NCBI GenBank assembly: GCA_026874595.1
Contig: CM049316.1
Location: forward strand, 57,917,676 to 57,981,675
Length of the DNA: 64,000 bases
Reading direction: 5' to 3'
DNA from: Sipunculus nudus
Taxonomy: Eukaryota; Annelida; Sipuncula; Golfingiida; Sipunculidae
Position 1 is the stretch's first letter; each line of letters starts with the position of its first letter. Below the pieces are notes generated by a model. That model did no database searches and was not told the origin of the DNA. It worked only from the letters and a program-made list of their open reading frames with translations. The position numbers were made by a program, and so were the translations under genes. This document shows, one piece after another, positions 48,471-59,270 of the stretch.

Positions 48471-51257
48471 TATGGGTCACTGTGCTCAGCTGAAGTTGAC
48501 CTTGAAGGTAAAAATCTAAAATAATAATGGAGATCAAGTTTAAGAGGAAAAGGTAATATATGCCATGGCTAGTTGACATGATTGGTTTGTATTGATGAGT
48601 GAGAAATTGTTGCAAAAAATATTTTGTGCCAAACCATGCATTCTCTAATGTCAAAATTGAAGCATGTGAGCAGTTTGTGAACATAAGATGTATATTATTA
48701 CCATGATCATTGGCTGGCTTTTTGATAATTTGATGACAGTTTAGTAGTTTACACATTTGCTCAATTGGATCTATTTTACATAATATATATTATTAAATAT
48801 ATGTATTTTTATTTTATAAAATGTATACAGTTGAAATATAACTGATGTCTCCAGTCCCCAGATGCAAGGACCTGGTGGTGGTGGTTGGGGGGGGGGGGGG
48901 AGGGCTGGAATGATGGAAGTTACAACATCTCTGTATTAACATAGTGTATATACATATAGGATTTCCACTTAATTCAACAATACTTACAGGATTAAATAGT
49001 TCATTCACAATTACATAATATTTAAAAAAGGACAGACAGACTGTTAGACAAACAAAGCTGATAATATATTTTAATATTTTAAAGTTTTTCATCTGCAATA
49101 TTACACATCAGAATACATAAGTTGCTTTCAAATTTCAGACTTTAATGGCTTAAATCCATACACATACAGCATATGAAAGTTATTTCAACAGTGCTTAAAG
49201 GAAAAATTTCATAATTAGTATATATATTTAATGATTATTGAGAGATGATGGACAGACAGAGCTGATCACTTTATGTTCCATTCTCCTGGGGCAAGAATAT
49301 GTTTCAATATTAGATCTTAATTTTTTCTAATCAAATTATCTTTCAAATTGAAAAAAATTGTACACATTTGCAATAATAACTAATGTCCCAGTGCACAGGT
49401 GACGGTGAGGTGCTAAGGATCAATGACAGCCGGAGGGGGGGGAAGAGATGGGATTAACAACACTTTTGCATAAACATTCAGGGCAAACAAAGCCTGATCT
49501 CCAATTCTGCTGAGGCTCGAAAACAATGAACACATGTTTGTATTAGATCCTCATTTTTTTATTTTAAGTTTAATTTGTATACATTTCCAATATAACATAT
49601 ATTTCTGAATATAAACGTTGATTCATAATTCTAAATTGCATCATCATAAATCTCAATCTTGTCATGTAACACCACATCATGCATACAAATGTATATTTAT
49701 ATATTCATAGGGGGGGGGGGGGGAGGGGGTGTGATATGAGAACAATTGTACACCTGTCACAGCAGGGGATCTCCCCCAGTGACTGAAACAAATCAGGAAC
49801 CCTGGCATAGCTGACTTCCAGTGACCTGGAGTGGCCTACGTGCATCTGGAACAAAGCAAGTGACTACAATAGAGCCTCAAGATAAAATTCAACAACTAGC
49901 CTAATTTTCAACCTTTTAGTTTCAAATTTCAGATTTAAACACATTAAATACTTATGTTTACATTCTGAGAAAATTAAATCAACAGTACTCAAAGGAAAAA
50001 AATGTGCCATGGTCAAAAGTTGGGTAAAATTTCAGGTACTGATTTTATGTTTATGCTAATAACTTATAAAATTTACAAAATACAGATCTAATTTTGGGTA
50101 TGCAATTGAATCTTAATTAAACAAAGTTATATACTTGAAAAAAATTCTCTAGCTTCAATAATTTTCATGTAACCTGAGTATATATTTTTCCTGATTTTTT
50201 ACAAAGTCAATTTTGTTTGGGCACATAACTTTTAACACATAACAATTACGCAATACTGACATCATTTCTGGTATGTGCATAGCGAATGTATAGAAAAATA
50301 TGTATATTATATATGATCAAAGTCAGATCAGTGGTTTTGATACTAGGCAGTCCTGAAGTGTAACAAAGGGTTTTTAATGAAAAAATGAAGTTTTTCATTA
50401 ATATCTCAAAGGAATTAAGTTCTGGTGACCAAATTCTTGGCATGGTAGGGGATTTTGGAGACATCTTACTGTATGCCTAATTTAAGGAACTTAGAGCTGA
50501 AGCTGGGGAGCTGAGCTCTAGCAAACTGCATAACACAAGGTTGATGTAAACAATATGTGACATGGTGCTTGAAAACTTGAATAAAATCTACAGTTTTTGA
50601 TCAACTGGTTTCAAATTTTAAATGTTAACAGTTGAAATGCTAACAAAAACATGCTTTGAAAATTAAATCCACAGCAGTTACAAGAAAAAAAGAGCCATGG
50701 TCAAAGTTGGGCAAAGTTTAAGGTACCAATTTTTTATTTTTGCTAATATTTTAAAAAATTTAAAAGATTTTGATCAAATTTTGGGTATACAATTTAATTT
50801 TGATTAATAAATTTTATATTACTGGAAAAAAGTGCTTAGCTTTAACAAGTTTTGTGTTAAGTGATCAAATTTTTTCCTGATTATTTACAAAATGCATTAT
50901 GTTTGGGCCCAGACCCAATTTCTGGCATGTACATAGTAACTATATAGAGGATTATTTATGGTAAATATGAGGAAAAACAGATGAGTGGTTTTGATATTAG
51001 GCAGTCCAGAAGTGTGAAAATAGGTTTTTAATAAAAAATTGAGGTTTTTCATTAATTTCTCAAAGGAACGAAGTCGCAAAGACCCAGTTTTCGGCTTGGT
51101 AGGAGATCTTGGGGACGTCTAACATTATGCCAAATTTTGGATTCCTAGGTCTTACGGTTTCAAAACGTGCCACATCTACGGACGGACGGACAGACAGACG
51201 GACAGACAACGGACCACGACTATAGCTCAGATGACTTATAGTCAGCTGAGCTAAAAA
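48471..51257 (-). mobile_element. Second C-family unit inside composite C3
   Basis: Begins 'tatgggtcactgtgctcagc' then 'tgaagttgaccttgaaggta', matching C1 from its tenth base on. It lacks the CAAGGGACC tip. It continues colinearly with C1, including the 'gtacacctgtcacagcaggg' block (49748) and the right end at 51257. It is therefore either a nested C with a lost left tip, or the product of recombination between two C copies. Confidence 0.55.
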
Positions 51258-51509
51258 TCACAGAAACTGCCCTGGAAAAAGGATTTCTAAAATGGATACC
51301 TGGCAGACATAATGGTTTTCTGACAAGTCTGACATTTGATATCACACATCCTCCAATAAGACACTAAACTTGTAGCAATTGCTCCAAAAAATGTAACAGT
51401 TATGAATGTCCAAAACAATTCAAAAGGAATGATCAGGTTGGAGAGCTCTCATATCAGATTTATGAACATGCAAATGTAAAAAGTGCAAGTCCAATTTGTT
51501 TTAATTGTA

Positions 51510-53256
51510 TCCGCCAAAACAGAGTTTTGCGGAAACTATGTTTTCAGCTGCACGCGGATGCGTGCCGCCGCCGCTGCCGCGTAGGTTTCCGGAGAACTCC
51601 TCCGTAACCGCTGGGCGGAATTTTACGAAACCCGGGATTATGTTCGGGTCACATGTGAACTGCTGCGCCCCGATTTTGTTTTGACCTCTGACCTTTCCTC
51701 TGCGCTCTGCGTCCATTTGTGCGTCTGTTTCCACACATAAACCCACATATCTCGGAAACCTTTTGACGGATCAGGAAAATTTTTTTGCACAAATGTAGCC
51801 CTCGGAGAGCTTTATAACATACACAAAAAATGGTGGCGCCACCTGCAACCATGTTTGCAGTGTCCATCTGTTCGTCTGCCTTGGGTTAAAATCACTCATA
51901 TCTCTGCAGTGACTTGACTAATTCACCTGAAATTTGGCATGCGTATACATCCTGGATAGCTTTTCTGATTTTGTGACAGGTGGCGCCACCTACATTCAAG
52001 TTTACGCTGCAGACATCCAAGCTCGTATCTCGGGAACCGTTTGACCGATTAGGAAAATTTTTTTGCACAAATGTAGCCCTTGGAGAGCTTTATAACATAC
52101 ACAAAAAATGGTGGCGCCACCTGCAACCATGTTTGCACAGTGTCCATCTGTTCGTCTGCCTTGGGTTAAAATCACTCTATCTCTGCAGTGACTTGACTAA
52201 TTCACCTGAAATTTGGCATGCGTATACATCCTGGATAGCTTTTCTGATTTTGTGACAGGTGGCACCACCTACATTCAGGTTTACGCTGCAGACATCCAAG
52301 CTCATATCTCGGGAACCGTTTGACCGATCAGGAAATTTTTTTTGCACAAATGTAGCCCTCGGAGAGCTTTATAACATACACAAAAAATGGTGGCACCACC
52401 TGCAACCATGTTTGCACAGTGTCCATCTGTTTGTCTGCCTTGGGTTAAAATCACTCATATCTCTGCAGTGACTTGCCTAATTCACCTTAAATTCGGCATG
52501 CGTATACATCCTGGATAGCTTTTCTGATTTTATGACAGGTGGCGCCACCTACATTCACGTTTACGCTGCAGACATCCAAGCTCATATCTCGGGAACCGTT
52601 TGACCAATCAGGAAAATTTTTTTGCACAAATGTAGCCCTTGGAGAGCTTTATAACATACGCAAAACTGGTGGCGCCACCTACAGCCATTTTTGCACAGCT
52701 CCTGTCTGTTTGTCTGCCATGGGATAAAATCACTCATATCTCGGCAGTGGTTTGACATATCTGGCTAAAATTTTGCAGGTTTATACATCCCCGACAGCTC
52801 TCTTGATTTTATGACAGGTGGAGCCACCTGCATTCTAGTTTATGCAGCAGACATCCAAGCTCATATCATGGGAACCGTTTGACCGATTGGGCCAGTTTTG
52901 CATGTGTATAGTTCTCACATAGCTCGATCTTTATCATACGCAAAACTGGTGCCGTCACCTGCAACCATTTTTGCTCAGCGTCCATCTGATTGTCTGCCAC
53001 GGGCTGAAATCACTCATATACATGTAGTGGTTTGACTTATCTGCCTTAAATTTTGCATATGTATACAACTGGGACAGCTTTCTGGATTTTGTGGTAGGGG
53101 GGGCAACCTTCATACACAATTTGGCTGCAGACATCCATGCTAATATGCAACACTTCACTCTATTTCCCCTTGCCACTTAATCCATGCCTCACTTCACCCG
53201 TTCCACTCTGATTTAGGGGGATACACGTAGTCGCTTGTCGACTACCCGTATTCTAG
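51510..53256 (+). mobile_element. Canonical non-autonomous Helitron B, copy 3, nested in D2
   Basis: The best-preserved B copy. The 5' end is A|TCCGCCAAAACAGAG. At the 3' end, GTAGTCG-CTTGT-CGACTAC forms a 7-bp stem-loop, then 11 bases ending CTAG, then T. It has no target duplication. The interior has tandem units of about 280 bp, borders ACAGGTGGCGCCACCT at about 51838, 51976, 52117, 52258, 52537 and 52670. It is opposite in orientation to B1 and B2. D sequence continues on both sides ('tccaatttgttttaattgta' / 'ttatcagcttgctattcaat'). Confidence 0.85.
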
Positions 53257-55220
53257 TTATCAGCTTGCTATTCAATGGGGTCAGCAGGGTAGGTAAACTG
53301 CAAAACCTAAAAGAAAAGAAATGCAGAAAGCATCACTAAGAGTCTTGTAATCAAATAAAGCCATCCTAAATCCAGGTACAGACCCACATATTATCAGAAC
53401 AAACACTAGCTGGTATATCTGATGATTTGTATAAGTTTATCGCTATGATCCCATGATATAAACTGCAAAATGTTCACATCATTTTATAAATCAGTAGCTA
53501 AACCTTAACACTTAACTCTCATAATCTTAATGCCTGGCCAAAGCATTCCGGCAACAGTATTTCTGTTATGCACTAATGATATATCCTTCTCACTCCATGA
53601 GCTGATACAAAAGGGAGTCATATATCACAAGTGTCACTGACAATCATGGGCACACAGTGAGATGTACCAGTTGTGAGCGCCATGGTTATATATACAAGAA
53701 AACAAGAAAAATAGAGATGGTCTACAAAATAAGTTATTGTGAACATCCCTGACCTATGACCTTGGCCTTTTGCCCACATATCAACTGGATTCTTTCTAAA
53801 TGATGGGTAACTGCTAACCACTTACATCTGGCTGGGTGTAATTACTTGGCAACCAATGAGTGAATAACTTAGACCATCAACCTTTAACCTTCTGACCAGC
53901 TGACCTCAAAATCAATTAGTTATTTCTCCATGCAGAAAGACCCATAGACATAAAGTTTGAATCACATTCAGTGATGCATAGATGTGGCATATGTGAAAGA
54001 CTGAAGGTTTGGGTTGAACAGTTTCACTTGAAATATGTTCACAAGCATTTAGAACAATATTGTGACCTTGACCTTTGACCTTTTGAACTCAACATCAATA
54101 GGCTTCTTCCCCTATTGGTAGGTAAGCCATATATGACAGATGGAAAGTATAGATTGAAAAGTTTGCCTGAAAATGACTCCACGCAAGAAGAGGGTGCTGT
54201 GAACTTGACCTTTGACCTCAAAATCAACAGGTCTTTTCCCCTGTTGGCAGAGAAGCGATATCAGTGCTTAAAGAATTGGAATGAAAGGTCCAGCTTGAAA
54301 TGTGTCCACAACCTTTTCAAAGAAGTTGATCCTGTGACCCTGACCTTTGACCTTGTGACCTCAACATCTATAGGATTCTTCTCCAACTTAGTAGGTGAGC
54401 TATATGTGAAAGATCAAAGAATTGGGATGAAAGGTTTGGCTTAAAATGCATCCACAGGCTTTTCAAAGAAGTTGGTTCTGTGACCTTGACCTTTGACCTT
54501 GTGACCTCAAAATAATTATGGTTCTTCCCCTGTTGGTAGGTGAGCTGTATGTGAAAGATGGAAGATTTGGGATGAAAATTTTGGCTGAAAGAATTATTTC
54601 TGGGGGGTGCAAACACACCCCATAACTTCGAGAATATAGGCCGCAGTGACCTAATTTCAGGTTTGCAAGGAGATCTTTTTAGAACCTCTAAGACTGCATA
54701 GGGTTCATGGCCTTTGTCCCTACGGTTACGATTTGTGCCCTGCTAACAGCCCGACAGCCGGCCGGACCGCTGGACGGACGGCAGGACAGACAGACGGAAG
54801 GATGATGGACAAAGACCCATCGCTATTGCCCAGCATGACTGAAAGTCAGCTAAGCTAAAAATAAAAAAAATACAGATGGCGCCATCAATCTGCAGGAACT
54901 GGTGGAACATCTCATGATCAATATGTATGCCAAAAATCATGACCATCAGTGATCTAGTTAATGAGATATTGAAGTTTTTGTATGAATTTTTTCACTATTC
55001 TGGGGGGTACTTTGGGGCCCCATAGCTCGAAGGATATGGGCAACAGAGACCTAATTTCTGGTTTCCAAAAAGATTTTTCATGGACCTCTCAGAATGTAAA
55101 GTTACAAGATTCTAGGTCCAGCGGTTACGATTTGTTCCTGGTTAACGGACTGACGGACAGACGGACAGACAAAGGGTGATCGCTATAGCTCAGATGACTT
55201 ACAGTCAGCTGAGCTAAAAA

Positions 55221-56122
55221 ATGGTAGTTTTTAATTCAATTCATTCATATATAATGGTTCACATAACCGTGTATAAAAAAAGTGTCCTACTGCAAAATTT
55301 GCTATACATTAAATGAATTATTCAAGAGACAAAAAAAATTCTATAGACCCATAGTACAGACACTACTTATTTTATAATTCATGTGTGCTATGGTCCAACA
55401 ATATGAAAAAAAACCTTCCCTGTGATAAAACAAACAAAGCATTACCCTAGGGATGTTACTGATGAAGATGGAGCACCATTTTCACTTTCACTGGTGAACT
55501 TTATGCATTGTTTGTACACTATTGATGGTGAATAAATTCAGCTTGTTCTATATCACAGGATGACGAGGCTGCCATATCAGCATCAACTTCATTTGTAAAA
55601 CCCAAAGAAATTGATGTGACATATTGAATTAATGACACCACATCTTTCCATGGAAAGTTGAAAAGTTAACAGAAAATTAGTTTCAATAAGTATATACAAG
55701 TCATTACATGAACATTTTATTTTCCTGTCATAATTCTCAATTTTTTAATTTCTGTTTCTGTTTAACTGGCATATTATAAACCAGATTTTGCAAGGAGTGA
55801 ACTATTATTAATTGGCTAAGACAGGAGGGTATGCATTCATCAATGTTCATGTGTTTGTGTGTTTGTTCATTTTCAGGGCACTTCAAGAAAGGGCCAATGA
55901 AGAATCTATTAGATTTTAGTTTAGATCAGTAACATCATCAAAATCAAGTAACATCATCAAAGAATATTCACAAATGTAGAGTCACTAACACACAAATGAA
56001 CCTCAAAAGATGGGCTGAATAAGTGAATGGCAGAGACTTGCTTTCATTAGAATGCAGATTTCTAATTAAATCATAGCTATAAACTTGCATTACATCTTTC
56101 CCATTACATACCACTGATATCA
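55221..56122. other. Non-repetitive AT-rich sequence
   Basis: Nothing supportable was seen. A small duplication, 'aacatcatcaaa', lies near 55930-55960. Confidence 0.4.
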
Positions 56123-56130
56123 GCTGTTCA

Positions 56131-56978
56131 TAGTGTTGGGACGATATGGGTTTTTGATATCATGATAATTATTCAAATTTTATCGCAAATTACTGTGATA
56201 TTGTGATATTTTTAATTATATATAATGGCATTAATAAGCCATCAATAATGATATTTATAACAACCGCCTTTAAAGTCTTGACTTTATACAAGGGGTTAAG
56301 TATTAATATAATTTATACCTACTGGCCAGTACCACAGAATGACTCATTAAGTGATGTAAGTTGCATGAAGTTCCTGCAGGTGTGCAAGCTTGAGGCGCGG
56401 GAAGTCCTGCCCCCATCGTCGAATCACGCTTGTCAGAACTTTCCATCAGTTTCCTATAGCTACATTAAATGCCGGAGAATCCCGGCGAATTTTCGGAGAG
56501 CGTTTCATACCAATCATGGCTAAATATTCCATCCCAATTGTATATGGCAAAATATGCAACCCGTATGGAATGTTCAATTCAGTGGTGACACTTTTATGTT
56601 GACATTTTCGTTCCATGCAATAAAAGCATAAACATGTGTATTTATTGCTCTTTCATTATAATGTTATTTTCTCCTGGAATTCTCAAGCTTTTGTCCTCTC
56701 TGATTCATCCTGCTACTTTCGGACATTTCCGACTAATCCCGAAGTCTGTAAGCACACGGTTCCACCCACACGCGTGTATTCAAATACATGTGGTTTATAA
56801 AAATAAATGTGATTCTTTGAAATAAATTTATTTTGAACTTCAAGGGCTTGCTTGTGAACCAAAATCGTGAACAAATATTGATATTGTGATATAGCGATAA
56901 TAGGAAAGTTGACGGTATGATAACCGTAGCTGTCAGATATCGTGATAATACCGTATACCGGTAACCGTCCCAACCCTA
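56131..56978. mobile_element. Non-autonomous hAT-type DNA transposon
   Basis: 848 bp flanked by a perfect 8-bp target duplication, GCTGTTCA (56123-56130 and 56979-56986). Terminal inverted repeats: TAGTGTTGGGACGATAT on the left, and the complement of TAACCGTCCCAACCCTA on the right. An 8-bp duplication with TAGGGTTGGGACGGT-type ends is characteristic of the hAT superfamily. The interior has no transposase, only short open frames. A GC-richer core is at 56380-56800. Confidence 0.88.
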
Positions 56979-56986
56979 GCTGTTCA

Positions 56987-57496
56987 TATATATATATAAA
57001 TAATCTACCAATATTTCAGAGCCATTGATGATAAATGCAAATTATATAAGTGGATGGGAAAATCATTCATGACATTTTTTATCAATACTTTCATAAAATA
57101 GTCATAATACAAACTATCAACATCATACTGACCTTTTACTGACCATGATGAACCACTTTAGAGCCTGGGCTGTTGATTACTATACATTCCCTCAAGTGTC
57201 TGAAGTATACTGTACATATACAATCAAACACTCTCATCAGATTAGGTGGATTGGGATTAATCTAAGTTTTGGGCAAGAGTGCTGGTCCTCATGATAAAGA
57301 CTTAGACGGACAATATTTAAAATAAGACCACCTTTATCCATCTTACATCACATGTGCTCTATCATATATAAGAACACATTTATTCTATTTGTTACAGAAG
57401 GTAATAGGTTAATGTTGAGGTCATCTAACCTTTCATCACCTTTATACCACAATTACTTGCCTTGTCTATCTGCTACCCCCCCCCCTCTCTCTCTCC

Positions 57497-57548
<52 letters not shown>

Positions 57549-59068
57549 AATATATATATATATTCACCTGAATATTACAAACATTAATGGATACCAATCT
57601 GAAACACAATCTTAATTATATATTAGTTATACATTGAACTTTACTTTTATAATACCATAGCTGGGTGTATCACCCAAATATTCAAATCATTTGTCTCAAA
57701 GAAAACTTGTGTCTATAGCATAACATTCAAAAATTTTATTGCCTTTTATATGAAGAAAATATGGAGAAATGTACAAGTTTTTTATAATTATTGGTGATAT
57801 AACATTCCTTAACACACAGTTTCAGGATAAGCTGTTACCACAAACTGCGGGGAGGGGGGCTAACCCCCAATAATAACAGCTGACACAAAATGGCAAGGTG
57901 ATTTCTTACCACCTGTATTAATCAATTAATATTATTGACAGTAAATCAATAATCCTACTCACAAGTTTATTGATTTACACTTAGCAAGAGTGTACACCTG
58001 AGTGGAGCACTTCAAGCCCTATGATTGATTGTTTCATTCTATTTATGATTTAAATGAACATCCTTTCTATATGACTATTTGTAGAACCACAGCTATCAAG
58101 ACAAATATTTACTAATTTAGCTTGATTTACCCTCCAAAATCAAGACACCAAACAGTCAAGTCTATTGTATCTTAAATTTAATTAAGAGTTATACCTAAAT
58201 CACTGAACAATCATATCCTTCTGCGTATATTGTTATGTTAATCATGGTTAGGACATAACTTATGTGATTATAAAAATGTATGCTCTAATATTTTACAGAT
58301 ATTTAAAAAATTTGAATTTTATTATGTTTGCACCTGGCAAAATAAAATTATTTGCATTTCAAGTTTAGCTAAATAAACTGAATTAAGTGACACCGTGTGA
58401 CATATTAGAATCCATTCACTAGTTGATAGATTAACATCTGTGATATCCTAATACTTATATGGAAGTGTAATTATTGGTTGCAGAAATGTTTAATGCATAA
58501 ATGTTGATAATGTCAATTGTCTTCAAGACTTTCCATGTTATCAACTGGTTATGTAATGATTGCCAGACTTTCAGTTACATTCACTTGATGCCTGGATCTC
58601 CCCGGCAAAGCTCCAATCTCAGTTTTGCTGCCAATACATAGCACTAGTACTAGTAGTACTAGTAGGCAGACAGTTCAACAACCTGTCAAACCTACAAACT
58701 GCAACCGTAACTGACGCCAGAAATCCATATTTTTCAGTTTAAATGACAGTTGACTGAGCTGTGCAAGTGACGACCAGTTCAATGTCTTGCCATGTACCAA
58801 GGCAAAATAAAAAGGATACATGATGACGTCAATGCACACGCTCGGCAATCAGACGCATTTATTAATAGGATCCTAGATGTCAACCTGTTCATAAAATTTT
58901 CACGCTGTAGTGAATGAAAACTGTAGCTGCCAGTTTCTCGCTGCAGAAATGACAAAAAGCAAATTACAGCAACGGCCCAAGCTGACATAAGTCACATATA
59001 TGCGCAAATCAACCTTTGGTGGGCCCAATAAATCACTTAATCTGGACAGAATTCAGCTGCAAGCTCAC
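56987..59068. other. Intergenic or 5' intron sequence
   Basis: AT-rich, apart from the compound microsatellite at 57476. A (CTAGTA)-type run (ctagtactagtagtactagt) lies at 58643-58662. No exon could be supported. Confidence 0.4.
57476..57562 (+). repeat. Compound microsatellite (C)n(CT)n(CA)n(TA)n
   Basis: A C run, then CT, CA and TA dinucleotide blocks in direct succession, about 87 bp. Confidence 0.92.
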
Positions 59069-59270
59069 CTGTAAATTTCTAGCTGGTTCCTGGCAGTGCA
59101 CGAAACGTAGTTTACCAACACAGCTGATTAGCATACACCATCCGGCATGGTCCGGTTATCATTACGTCATTTCACAGAAACGAGGCCGACGGGATTTCCC
59201 CCAGGAATTCTCAGGTTTCTGTAGTTCCAGAACGTCGCAAATTAGTGAAACTGGGAAGTACTTGTAAAAT
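59069..59270 (-). promoter_or_regulatory. Candidate first (non-coding) exon/promoter of the UNC93-like gene
   Basis: A GC-richer block with a - strand donor-like ACAG|GTGAGC (exon end 59069) and a TGACGT cAMP-response-type motif (complement of 59164-59169) upstream. An untranslated upstream exon is required by the acceptor at 33719, and this is the best-looking site on that strand. Joining them would need a 25-kb intron. Speculative. Confidence 0.2.

Larger units (their letters stand above)
46726..51257 (-). mobile_element. Helentron-like element C, copy 3 (composite), nested in D2
   Basis: Left end CAAGGGACCTATGGGTCAC at 46726; right end ending TCAGCTGAGCTAAAAA at 51257. D sequence stops and resumes exactly at these points ('ccaaacatcataaaa' / 'tcacagaaactgccctgg'; compare D1 at about 34810-34840). 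At 4.5 kb it is too long for a single C. A second, trimmed C left end starts near 48471. Three G runs (47718, 48887, 49710) are present. Confidence 0.72.
46138..54861 (-). mobile_element. Helentron-like element D, copy 2, split by C3 and B3
   Basis: The left end is CAAGTGACCCATGGATCATG. The right end, with its microsatellite and worn hairpin, finishes at 54861. Three D pieces remain: 46138-46725 (588 bp), 51258-51509 (252 bp) and 53257-54861 (1605 bp). Their sum, 2445 bp, agrees with the 2433-bp intact copy D1, and the sequence is colinear with it. Flanking A units continue on both sides, so D2 itself landed in A2. Confidence 0.85.
39613..55220 (-). mobile_element. Helentron-like element A, copy 2, split by nested insertions
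   Basis: The left end (39613-39794) is 182 bp, near-identical to the first 182 bp of A1. The right end (54862-55220) matches the A1 terminus, with its GGAC/AGAC stretch, hairpin and TCAGCTGAGCTAAAAA. Intervening A-type 336-bp units remain at 43456-43487 and 44938-46137. The gaps are filled by F (39795-43455), C2 (43488-44937) and D2 (46138-54861). Removing them leaves about 1.77 kb of A. The stack is in the region upstream of the UNC93 coding exons. Confidence 0.78.

Noticed and set aside
46726-51257. An autonomous transposon because of its 4.5-kb length
   Set aside because: No open frame longer than about 100 codons and no Rep, helicase or endonuclease motif on either strand; the length is explained by a second C unit.
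51980-52730. Series of similar open frames starting MAPPTFxFTLQTSKLISREPFDR
   Set aside because: Three near-identical frames are just the 280-bp tandem units of Helitron B3 read in one frame; the unit length is not conserved as protein in B1 or B2.
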